In this document: positions 37,334-45,857 of the stretch, one piece after another | How the letters are laid out: each line of letters opens with the position of its first letter | Position numbering within the stretch: position 1 is the first letter of the stretch | NCBI RefSeq assembly: GCF_009827545.1 | Contig: NZ_WTYS01000001.1 | Coordinates: 2,009,772 to 2,073,771 of the forward strand | DNA: 64,000 nucleotides | DNA from: Pontixanthobacter gangjinensis | Lineage (GTDB): Bacteria > Pseudomonadota > Alphaproteobacteria > Sphingomonadales > Sphingomonadaceae | Direction of reading: 5' to 3' | Notes under the pieces: generated by a model | What the model was told of the DNA's origin: nothing | What the model saw: the letters and a program-made list of their open reading frames with translations, nothing else | Databases searched by the model: none | Made by a program: the position numbers and the translations under genes

Positions 37334-38674
37334 ATGTCAGATGCAAAGAAACCATCCCGCCAGCGTGCGGTTCCCAGTTCGCGCTTGTCGCGTCTCTCCG
37401 GTTTCGGGCGCTTGGCCGGCGGGATCGCTGGCGGCATGATGGCAGAAGGGGCCAGGCGGCTGGCAACTGGACAATTGCCGAAACTGGAGGACATGATTCT
37501 TACGCCGGGTAATGCGATGCGCCTTGCAGATCGCCTATCGCACCTGCGCGGCGCGGCGATGAAGCTGGGCCAAATGATTTCGATGGATGCGGGCGATATT
37601 TTGCCGCCTGAATTGTCGAATATCCTCGCAAGCCTCCGCGATCGGGCGAATTTTATGCCGCCGCGTCAATTGCAGCAAATATTGCGCGCTGAGTGGGGTG
37701 ATGACTGGCGCTCCAAATTCGCCGATTTTCATATGCAACCAATCGCGGCAGCCTCTATCGGTCAAGTCCATAAGGCGGTTACGCACGACGGACGCACCCT
37801 AGCAATTAAGGTTCAATATCCCGGCATTCGCGAAAGCATTGATGCCGATGTCGACAATGTTGCGACCCTGCTGCGAATGTCCAATATGATACCTCCGCAG
37901 TTGGAACTGTTCCCGCTCCTCGAAGCCGCCAAGGCGCAGTTACATGAGGAAGCCGATTACCAGCGCGAGGGCGAACAAATGCAGCTCTATCGCCGGTTGC
38001 TGGAAGGTGAAGATGGTTTTGTTGTGCCAATATTGGACGAAGAATTTACAGGTGACCGTGTCATCGCGATGAGTTTTGAATCCGGTGTACCGATTGAAAG
38101 TCTTGAGACAGTAGATCAGGACACACGGAACCAAGTGACCGAACGTGTTATTCGTCTGGTCATGCGCGAATTGTTCGAATTCGGAGTGATGCAAACCGAC
38201 CCGAATTTCGCCAATTTCCAATACCAGCCCGATACCGGCAAGATTGTGCTGCTCGATTTCGGCGCGACACGCCTTGTTTCAGCGAAAATCCAATCTTCCT
38301 ATCGGAACCTGCTTGTCGCGGCGTTGGATGGTGACGCCGATGATGTTCTGGTTGCTTCTGCCGCCGCGGGGTTCGTGAATCCTGCCGCATTAACACGCCA
38401 CCGCGCCAGCGTTGAAAACATGACCCAAATCATTCTCAATGAATTCGCACGAGAGGAACCTTTTGACTTTGGCGACCGGGCCTTCGTGGCGGTGCTCAGG
38501 GACGAAGGAATGCGCATCGCCGCAGACCGCGAGGCATGGCACTTGCCGCCTGCCGAAACGCTGTTCGTCCAACGCAAGGTCAGCGGAACCGCCATGCTCG
38601 GCGCACGGCTCAAAGCTAAAGTCGCTGTGCGGGAAATCTTGGCCGAAGCGCTCGAATGGAACGCTCCGGCATAA
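37334..38674 (+). CDS. ABC1/UbiB-family atypical kinase
   Basis: This 446-residue protein has the ABC1 kinase core with the KxGQ motif (KLGQMISMD), the A-rich loop replacement AAASIGQVHKA, the VAIK-type lysine strand LAIKVQYPG and the catalytic QTDPNFANFQY and LLDFGATR motifs. Relatives support ubiquinone biosynthesis. The frame is open upstream to 37214, but the ATG at 37334 gives the normal N-terminus. It stands alone. Confidence 0.92.
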   Translation: MSDAKKPSRQRAVPSSRLSRLSGFGRLAGGIAGGMMAEGARRLATGQLPKLEDMILTPGNAMRLADRLSHLRGAAMKLGQMISMDAGDILPPELSNILASLRDRANFMPPRQLQQILRAEWGDDWRSKFADFHMQPIAAASIGQVHKAVTHDGRTLAIKVQYPGIRESIDADVDNVATLLRMSNMIPPQLELFPLLEAAKAQLHEEADYQREGEQMQLYRRLLEGEDGFVVPILDEEFTGDRVIAMSFESGVPIESLETVDQDTRNQVTERVIRLVMRELFEFGVMQTDPNFANFQYQPDTGKIVLLDFGATRLVSAKIQSSYRNLLVAALDGDADDVLVASAAAGFVNPAALTRHRASVENMTQIILNEFAREEPFDFGDRAFVAVLRDEGMRIAADREAWHLPPAETLFVQRKVSGTAMLGARLKAKVAVREILAEALEWNAPA

Positions 38675-38680
38675 CTAAAA

Positions 38681-41671
38681 TCAGTCAATCACGATCCGAC
38701 CGATCAACTTGCGGCCTTCGGCATCGGGCTGCATTTCTACGTCGATTGTCTCCTCGACTTGGCTATCCGTGGCAAAGTTTCGAATTAAACGGACTGTTAC
38801 AACAGACGGACCATTCGGATTGCGCCGGTCGACCGAGAACGTGTTGATCTCGATCCGGTAAGTGCCGTCAGGTGCCTCACGAAGCTGATATTCCTCCGGG
38901 CCATAGCCGCCTGTTAAATCATGCGTATAGCGCGCGCCCGCGCGCGAGGTCTCGTTGCTGAATCCAACTTCTTCGCCCGATGGCTCACGCACCCACAGAT
39001 CCAGATCGGTGCGCGGCGTATTCCATTCCGCTACCACCCTCACATCAACCGGCAAAGCCGCGACAAATTGCGAATCGAGCATCACGCCTTCCGCCTGCTG
39101 ACCACCAAGCTCGACTATCAGTGCGTTAGCTTCAGCCAAGGCAATCTCGCCGACTTTTTCGTAAATGCCCTCCCAACGCTTCATCGCCACGCCAACCATG
39201 ATCTTTTGCGCTTCGACGATATCGTCGCGATTGTCGGTCCGGCGGCCCCGTTCGGCATAGGCCTGTGACAGAGCCATCAAAGGTTGCGGGCGGTCAGATT
39301 CGGTATCTGCCAGCAGTTTGAGCAGCCATATGGCGCGATCTGCGTCCCCGTATCGCAGCAACCTTTGGGCGACGATTGCCAAAGTCTGATTGTCCTTGGA
39401 TGGCAAATCAAGCGCAGCTTCGGCAGCGCGCCTCGCTTCTGCCTCTCGGCCAGCGCGGAAATGCCATTCAGCCAGATCGAGATAGAACAGCGGGATTGAG
39501 CCGTACTGTTTTTCGGTATTGGCGACGGCTGCAGGCCAATCGGGTCCCGCCTTGGCCCATGCGGCGATATAAGGGCGGTCTACCGACCATTCCGCAGTTT
39601 CGATTGTTTCCCTCAGATCATCGCGCAATCCGGAACTGACGTTGGAACGCTCACCCTCCTGGCTGGCTCCATCCCCGACAATACCTTCAACAGTCACATC
39701 GCCAGCTATTTCAATTTCTTCATCGGTCACTGCCGAAGCACCAACTGGCGTTTCCTGAAGCCGCTGAGGAATACGAGAGGCAGTAACGATAATACGGTCT
39801 TCGTCACTTTCCAGCCTATCATTGGCGCCGCCAGTAACGCGTGCTGGCGGCGGCGGAGGGGGCTGCGAAACAGCAATCGGCGATGGCGGTGGTGCCATGG
39901 GGCGGGATTCCGCCGCAGCTTCCTCAGTTACAGCGTCCACGGCCGCATCGGCACGACTCTTATTCACGTTACGCTGCGGGCCGGCCCACCACCGCTTCCG
40001 CGCTTCCCAATATCCAATCAGTTCATCACGGTAGGCCTGGTCGAAATCGCGCGCGATTGCCTCTTGCTGATCTTTGATCTGGTCAAACCGCGCTCTCAAG
40101 TCCTTGGGATAGCTGCCTGGCGGAACAAAGCCTGCTTCGACATAATCCTCAGGCGTTTCCAACACGATAAAGCTCACACCCGGGACCGCGACTGACCATC
40201 GCCTCGCTTGCTCCGCCAATTCTTCGCTACCCATTGCATCTCTCGACAGCGCGATATGTTGCGCAGCCCAAAGCGCGCCCGGCGCGGTGAAATTAGGAAT
40301 CAGCGGAGAGGATGCCCGGATTGCCACCCCATCGACCATCAGCTCACCATTTTGCGGCATCGGCCCGACCAAACGGTAACGCCCGTTAGCAGCAGGCAAT
40401 GCGCGCACTTCAACCGCCCTCTTGTTGCTATCGGTTACAGTCGGCAAGGCAGAGGGCGTAAGTGCCAACTGGACGACCTCTTCGTCCTTGGCCCCGCCTA
40501 TATCGACAAAGGTCCCGCCGAGCATCCGGGCCTGTCCTTCAAGCCAGGCACGGTCCGATTCCTGTCCGGAGCCTAGCGCGACCAACCGGCAACCTGCCGC
40601 TGACAAATTCTCGCGATTTCCAATTGTGGCGCGCCCATCAGTAAACAGGATGCAAGTCCCGTTGCTGTCCGCCAATGCTTTGGCCAAACCATCGAAGCTG
40701 GTGCCACCTGCATAGCGCACATTCCCCAGAACACCGCCGAGGTCCTTGACTGCCACGTTTCGTATCTCGGCTTGGCCGCTGTCGAACAACACCAAGCGCA
40801 CGCTCGACACGCCCAATTCTCTCGCGATTTTCTCGGCAAGGCCCGCTTCGCGCACTAGCTCATCATCAAGCCGCGAAACCGACCGGTCCCATGCAATAGT
40901 CAGGGCGCCTTTACTGGAATCACCTGCTCCTGTCGGAGTTTCTCCGCTGAGCTCAAAGAATGCCCCCTCGCCCGGATGCTCGCTCATTGTCAGCCCATCT
41001 TTAACGGGGGCATCGAACGCAATCTCTCCGTCGATCTCTCCATTTCCGGTGGCGATGAAATTGGCGCCATCTGCGCGCCATTTGATGCCTTTGCGGCTAT
41101 CTGGCGTGATGCCTCGTATGCTGATCGAAAAATTGCCAACCTCGCTGGTCTCGATCGGCAGAATATAGCGCTGCCCCGTGTCGAGCGGACTGACAAAACG
41201 GATGCGGATAGTGCGACCCTGCTTCGGGAAAATTGGATAGACCCGCGTTTCGAACCGGTCGGAAAAATCGACTTCGGCCAATCCCGGATCGATTCTGCGC
41301 ACGACGCGCTTTTCAAACGCCACTCTAGCCCGGTCACGTGGCTGCAAGACGCCGTCAATCATCACCCCGTTCACATCGAGAGCATAGCCGGTCACAATGC
41401 TTCCCTTGGGCATAGAAAGCGCAAATTGCCCTTCCAAGGTCTGGTCTGTCGGATTTGCGAAGCGCACAGTCATTTCGGTGGTCGCCAAGCTGCCATGGCG
41501 GCGAACCTCTATGTCGAGGCGTTCAATGGAAAGCTCTTGGCTGTCTTCACCAACGACCCCGTCAACGGTTGCACTTAATTGCGGCGAAGGGCGTTCTTCG
41601 GCAGCCGAAACTGGCGGAGACAATGCGAAAGCCGCTGCGGCGGCCAACAGTAACGGTTTAGTAAGGCGCAT
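38681..41671 (-). CDS. Large exported VIT/vWA-domain protein with a TonB-plug-like insert
   Basis: This 996-residue exported protein has a signal peptide (about 1-24), a VIT domain (about 45-170) and a vWA-like region with a divergent metal site (FDSGQ near 295 and ILFTDGRATIG near 345). A Pro-rich linker follows, with IIVTASRIPQRLQETPVGAS near residues 624-645 that reads like the start of a TonB-dependent receptor plug. Next come TPR-type repeats (about 690-840) and a C-terminal DUF2135 (YfaP-like) domain, with AEWNTPRTDLDLWVREPSG. The role is probably envelope protein-protein interaction; the exact function is unknown. Confidence 0.85.
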   Translation of the reverse strand: MRLTKPLLLAAAAAFALSPPVSAAEERPSPQLSATVDGVVGEDSQELSIERLDIEVRRHGSLATTEMTVRFANPTDQTLEGQFALSMPKGSIVTGYALDVNGVMIDGVLQPRDRARVAFEKRVVRRIDPGLAEVDFSDRFETRVYPIFPKQGRTIRIRFVSPLDTGQRYILPIETSEVGNFSISIRGITPDSRKGIKWRADGANFIATGNGEIDGEIAFDAPVKDGLTMSEHPGEGAFFELSGETPTGAGDSSKGALTIAWDRSVSRLDDELVREAGLAEKIARELGVSSVRLVLFDSGQAEIRNVAVKDLGGVLGNVRYAGGTSFDGLAKALADSNGTCILFTDGRATIGNRENLSAAGCRLVALGSGQESDRAWLEGQARMLGGTFVDIGGAKDEEVVQLALTPSALPTVTDSNKRAVEVRALPAANGRYRLVGPMPQNGELMVDGVAIRASSPLIPNFTAPGALWAAQHIALSRDAMGSEELAEQARRWSVAVPGVSFIVLETPEDYVEAGFVPPGSYPKDLRARFDQIKDQQEAIARDFDQAYRDELIGYWEARKRWWAGPQRNVNKSRADAAVDAVTEEAAAESRPMAPPPSPIAVSQPPPPPPARVTGGANDRLESDEDRIIVTASRIPQRLQETPVGASAVTDEEIEIAGDVTVEGIVGDGASQEGERSNVSSGLRDDLRETIETAEWSVDRPYIAAWAKAGPDWPAAVANTEKQYGSIPLFYLDLAEWHFRAGREAEARRAAEAALDLPSKDNQTLAIVAQRLLRYGDADRAIWLLKLLADTESDRPQPLMALSQAYAERGRRTDNRDDIVEAQKIMVGVAMKRWEGIYEKVGEIALAEANALIVELGGQQAEGVMLDSQFVAALPVDVRVVAEWNTPRTDLDLWVREPSGEEVGFSNETSRAGARYTHDLTGGYGPEEYQLREAPDGTYRIEINTFSVDRRNPNGPSVVTVRLIRNFATDSQVEETIDVEMQPDAEGRKLIGRIVID

Positions 41672-41792
41672 GTTTCCACTCCCAAGAAATTTAGGCTGGC
41701 AAAAGTTCAGAACTCTTACCTTAAATGTAACACTATATCATGCCGAGAGCGATGAACCTACGCTGACTAGAAGCCCGATGGCCACACCTCTG

Positions 41793-43553
41793 CTATTCGG
41801 CCGACAATTGAGCGGCAATCCAGCGATCAATATGGTTCTCCAACACATCAAGCGGCACAGCACCATTTTCAAGCACCGCATCATGAAACGCCCGGAGATC
41901 AAAATTCTCGCCCAGCGCATCGTTAGCTCTATCGCGCAATTCACGAATCTTCAGCTCGCCAATTTTATAAGCGACAGCTTGGCCCGGCCGCGTGATATAG
42001 CGATTGACCTCGGCATCGACATTACCGGGCGTCAATGCGGTATTGTCGAGCATATAGGCGACTGCTTGTTCCTTGCTCCAACCTTGGTCATGGATGCCGG
42101 TGTCCACCACCAGCCGCGTTGCACGCCACATTTCATAGCTGAGCCGGCCCATTTGCTTGGCAGGGGTATCATACAGTCCCATCTCGATGCCGAGGCGTTC
42201 GGAATAGAGTCCCCAACCCTCGACAAATGCCGTGAAGAACGTGCCGTTTGCGCGCAAAGGGTGGATATCCAGTTCCTGTTGCAAGGCGATTTGGTGGTGA
42301 TGCCCCGGCACCGCTTCATGCACGCCCAAGGCAGGCAATTCCCATAAAGGGCGTTGATCCAGTTCAGTCGTGTTGACGCGGTAAATGCCCGGCTGTCCGG
42401 TCGCCAGCGATCCTCGCTCATAATAGGCGGTCGTGTTGCCCGGTGCTTGCGCAGCCGGAATAGGCGATACGGTGTATGGCTGACGCGGCAAATTACCGAA
42501 AAGCTTTGGCATAAACCCGTCGATCTGCTTCGCCAATGCGCTCGCGTGCATAATCAGTTCTTCGGGAGTTTTGGCGTAATATCTGGGGTCTGTGCGCAAA
42601 TGCTCGATAAACTCTTCACGGCTTGCGAATCCGGCCTCGCGCGCCACTTCAACCATTTCAGCGCGAATGCGGGCAACTTCTGACAGGCCAAGGTTGTGAA
42701 CTTCATCAGGCGTCATATCGGTCGTGGTGAAACTGCGGACACGGTAAGCGTAATAGTTTTTCCCGCCCGGCGTACCGGACACACCGGGCGCACCCGTCCG
42801 GCAATTTGGCATGTACTCACGGACATAAAAGTCCAGGAAATCGGCATTCGCAGGATATACGCCATCTTCGATCGCTGCTGCGGCGCGCTCCTTCATCATT
42901 TCCCATTTCTCTTCGGCAATGAAGCTGGGTCGCTCTCCGTAGAAGGGTTTGAATATTGGCGAATCTTCCGCGTTCTGCTTGTTGCCCTCTGCTATCCGTT
43001 CTTCGAAACCCTTCATCGGCTGGCAAGCTTGCGTCAGCCCGCGCGCCACCGCTTCGCGCGACCGTGCGATCCCTTGCGCATTGATTGCGGGAAAAGCTTC
43101 CAGACGGCCCAAGTAGGATTCATAATCCGCCTCTGTGAATAGCGGCGAGCTGTACGGCAGGGAATCCACCGCCCTGCTCCAAGCCCCGCGATTGGTGAAC
43201 AAAATATAGCGGGTATGGTCAAACGCAGACCCTTCGATATTGTCGTTCAGGCTTTGCAACAATATCGCGTAATCAACCCGCAAATCTTGCGGCAATGCGT
43301 CTTCATCAATCGCGGAAAGCCGCGCTAGATATGCTTTTGTTTCAGTTATTTGCCGGTCATATGCCTCAATCGATAGATCGCCCAGTTTCCCGTCACCACG
43401 GCGGTCGCCGATACTGGTCGCCAGATAGGGGCTGTTGTCTAGTGTCCACTGCCAAATCTCTTCTCGAAGCTGCGTGTAATCATCAGCGGGGGCGGCGTAG
43501 GCTGGAGCGACTATGGCAACGCTCAAAAGCGCGGCGGCAAAAAATGACTTCAT
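41793..43553 (-). CDS. Exported DUF885-family metallopeptidase
   Basis: This 586-residue protein has a signal peptide (MKSFFAAALLSVAIVAPAYA). The core motif HEAVPGHHHQ (two His and a Glu in an HExxxGHH pattern) and the downstream FVEGWGLYSE (third ligand Glu) are the catalytic set of DUF885 peptidases. They probably degrade oligopeptides in the periplasm. Its substrate is not known. It is divergent from the phosphatase gene. Confidence 0.9.
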   Translation of the reverse strand: MKSFFAAALLSVAIVAPAYAAPADDYTQLREEIWQWTLDNSPYLATSIGDRRGDGKLGDLSIEAYDRQITETKAYLARLSAIDEDALPQDLRVDYAILLQSLNDNIEGSAFDHTRYILFTNRGAWSRAVDSLPYSSPLFTEADYESYLGRLEAFPAINAQGIARSREAVARGLTQACQPMKGFEERIAEGNKQNAEDSPIFKPFYGERPSFIAEEKWEMMKERAAAAIEDGVYPANADFLDFYVREYMPNCRTGAPGVSGTPGGKNYYAYRVRSFTTTDMTPDEVHNLGLSEVARIRAEMVEVAREAGFASREEFIEHLRTDPRYYAKTPEELIMHASALAKQIDGFMPKLFGNLPRQPYTVSPIPAAQAPGNTTAYYERGSLATGQPGIYRVNTTELDQRPLWELPALGVHEAVPGHHHQIALQQELDIHPLRANGTFFTAFVEGWGLYSERLGIEMGLYDTPAKQMGRLSYEMWRATRLVVDTGIHDQGWSKEQAVAYMLDNTALTPGNVDAEVNRYITRPGQAVAYKIGELKIRELRDRANDALGENFDLRAFHDAVLENGAVPLDVLENHIDRWIAAQLSAE

Positions 43554-43619
43554 GCGAATATTCTCCTGATTATCGTCAGCCTATTGCGAGGATGGCTCTG
43601 GGTCCAGTAGGACGGCTGG

Positions 43620-44099
43620 ATGAAACGAAAACCAGCTGTACTTTTCGTCTGTCTAGGCAACATCTGCCGCTCTCCGCTGGCGGAAGCAGCATTCCGCTTG
43701 GCCGCTCAGGAAGCCGGACTGGACGCAAAAACAGATTCCGCCGGAACCGCAGCCTATCATATCGGCGCTCCTCCAGACCCACGTAGCATTGACACAGCGG
43801 CGCGGAATGGTGCCGACATCCGTCATTATCGGGGCCGCCAGATCAAACAGAGCGATTTTATAAACTTCACTCATATTTTCGCCCTGGACGAGAGCAATCT
43901 GGCCGATATTCTGCAAATGGCTCGAACTGAAAATTCGGCCGAAATAATGCTCCTTATGGATACGCTTGCCGGATATGAGGGACGGACTGTTGCAGACCCT
44001 TATTACGGCGACGATGCCGGTTTTGACGTCACTTGGGATGACGTCAGTAGGGCCGCAGACGCCTTGGTCAAATCTCTCAAACAGCAGACTTCTTACTGA
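43620..44099 (+). CDS. Low-molecular-weight protein-tyrosine phosphatase
   Basis: This 159-residue phosphatase has the P-loop VCLGNICRSP (nucleophile Cys11, Arg17) and the general-acid DPYYG loop near residue 121. Family members dephosphorylate tyrosine kinases of exopolysaccharide synthesis in some bacteria; no kinase gene lies near here, so the target is open. Confidence 0.95.
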   Translation: MKRKPAVLFVCLGNICRSPLAEAAFRLAAQEAGLDAKTDSAGTAAYHIGAPPDPRSIDTAARNGADIRHYRGRQIKQSDFINFTHIFALDESNLADILQMARTENSAEIMLLMDTLAGYEGRTVADPYYGDDAGFDVTWDDVSRAADALVKSLKQQTSY

Positions 44100-44203
44100 G
44101 GCGTACTGAAAAACTTCAGATAAGCTGAACCTGCGTTAACCAAAAAATAGGCTGATTGCGAATAGGGCGGATTGAACATTTCTTCATTCTGGGAATCCTA
44201 TCT

Positions 44204-45718
44204 GTGAAATTGCAATCTCTTGCCATAACCGTTGCTGCCGCTGCGATGACAATCTCCGCACCTGCTCTTGCTCAGGATGCCAGTTTGGAAGCACGTTTCC
44301 AAATTCTGGAACAGCGCATTCAAGCGCTAGAAGCTCAAAATCAGGAGTTGCGCGAAGAATTGGAAGCGGAACCGGAAAGCCGAGAAGCGGTACCGGCTCT
44401 GCGAGCACCTCAGGCAGTTCCTCCTGCGCCTGTGCAGGCGATTGCAACAGAACAATCGCCAGATGGCATCGTGGGCACCAATTCAGCCTATTCTTACAAG
44501 ATTCTGGACCATTCGGAAAATGTAAACACACGTCCGCTGGTCCAATTGAACGCTATCGCAAATGGCCAGCTTAAGAACCGTGTGACCCTATCGGGCGGCG
44601 CGACTGTCCTCATGGATAAGCAATGGAGCAATACAGCTGATAAATTCGGCTATCTGATGCGCAACCCGACCTCTGCGAACCAGATTGGCAAGGACGTATC
44701 CGAAGCTGTGATACACTCCGCACAATTGGCTGTAACTGCCCGTTTGGATGATGATTTCACTGCCTATGCGGAGCTTCTCTACGATCCGCAGCAGAGTTTT
44801 GGCCAAGGCACCATCACCGCCCTTACTCGCAACCAGATCCAGCTACGCCGCGGTTGGGTAATGTTTGGCAATCTCGAGAAGCGCCCGGTCTATGCCCTCG
44901 TCGGTAAAATGGACACGCCATTTGGCCTGAATGACAGCGTGAGCCCATTTACAAATTCGACAAGTTGGCACGCTTTCTCCGGCCTCGCCTATGGCGCACA
45001 AGTCGGGCTTGAGACCAATGGTCTTTCTTTAAGAGCCATGGCCATTCAAGGCGGCGCGCAATTCCGCGCAGCCAATGTTCCGGTAAATGGAACCAGTGTA
45101 CCTTCAAGGCTCAACAATTTCGCAGTTGATGCACGCTACACCACTTCGCTTGGCGGCGAAGGAAACCAGATCATGGCCGGTGCCAGCTATCAACATGGCA
45201 GCGCATATTGCCAAGGCTATCCGGTGGTCCACTTCACACCGTGTCAGGACAATAATCCTGAATGGGCAGCCTACGGCAAGGTTAATTATGGCGACCTGAC
45301 CTTGATCGGCGAATATGCCAGCACTACCAAGCCGCTGCCAGGCAGCGCAGTGCCAATTCCGAACAATCCACTCAGCGCATTCCCGGCTGTTAAGACTGAA
45401 GCCTTCACCGCCGGCGGACGGTATGCATTCGGCCCGAAATCATCGAGCCAGCAAGGCCGGCAATTTGCGGTCTCAGGTGAATTTTCGAAATTCATTGCAG
45501 GTGCCGATGGTGCACCATGGGAACGCCAGAATCAGGCTGTGTTCGGCTTGTCCTGGTTTGCCTCCGCCAATATCAATCTCTTCTCTGAGTTCGTCCATGT
45601 CGACGGCTTTGTTCCGCTGAACTTCCTAAGCGGAGGGAACTTCCCCGATGGCAGCACATGGTCAGACCGTGACGCCAATACCAATGTCGCATTAGTCGGC
45701 GCGCAAGTTGCGTTCTAA
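44204..45718 (+). CDS. Outer-membrane porin with N-terminal coiled coil
   Basis: This 504-residue protein has a signal peptide (KLQSLAITVAAAAMTISAPA, AQ cleavage), a coiled coil (ARFQILEQRIQALEAQNQEL), a Pro/Ala linker, then a predicted beta-barrel of alternating hydrophobic strands ending in the C-terminal Phe that marks Omp85-inserted barrels. It resembles porins of the phosphate/siderophore-channel type, but the substrate cannot be named. The start is a GTG at 44204 with GGGA upstream. It is not linked to a transport operon here. Confidence 0.85.
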   Translation: MKLQSLAITVAAAAMTISAPALAQDASLEARFQILEQRIQALEAQNQELREELEAEPESREAVPALRAPQAVPPAPVQAIATEQSPDGIVGTNSAYSYKILDHSENVNTRPLVQLNAIANGQLKNRVTLSGGATVLMDKQWSNTADKFGYLMRNPTSANQIGKDVSEAVIHSAQLAVTARLDDDFTAYAELLYDPQQSFGQGTITALTRNQIQLRRGWVMFGNLEKRPVYALVGKMDTPFGLNDSVSPFTNSTSWHAFSGLAYGAQVGLETNGLSLRAMAIQGGAQFRAANVPVNGTSVPSRLNNFAVDARYTTSLGGEGNQIMAGASYQHGSAYCQGYPVVHFTPCQDNNPEWAAYGKVNYGDLTLIGEYASTTKPLPGSAVPIPNNPLSAFPAVKTEAFTAGGRYAFGPKSSSQQGRQFAVSGEFSKFIAGADGAPWERQNQAVFGLSWFASANINLFSEFVHVDGFVPLNFLSGGNFPDGSTWSDRDANTNVALVGAQVAF

Positions 45719-45774
45719 TATGATTTTTTGCTGAATTAGGCGCGAATTGGGGCCGCAACTAAAACTGCTCGGCG

Positions 45775-45815
45775 CCCGCAATTAGACACGGCCCTAATAA
45801 GGTCAGAATTGCGGG
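45775..45815. repeat. Inverted repeat between porin and recG
   Basis: CCCGCAATT (45775-45783) and AATTGCGGG (45807-45815) form a perfect 9-bp inverted repeat with a 23-bp loop in the 139-bp gap between two convergent genes. It may act as a bidirectional transcription end, although no T tract follows. Confidence 0.55.
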
Positions 45816-45857
45816 AGTTTGGCAAATGTTCTTCGTCGAGTGCCGCGTTCAGACTTT

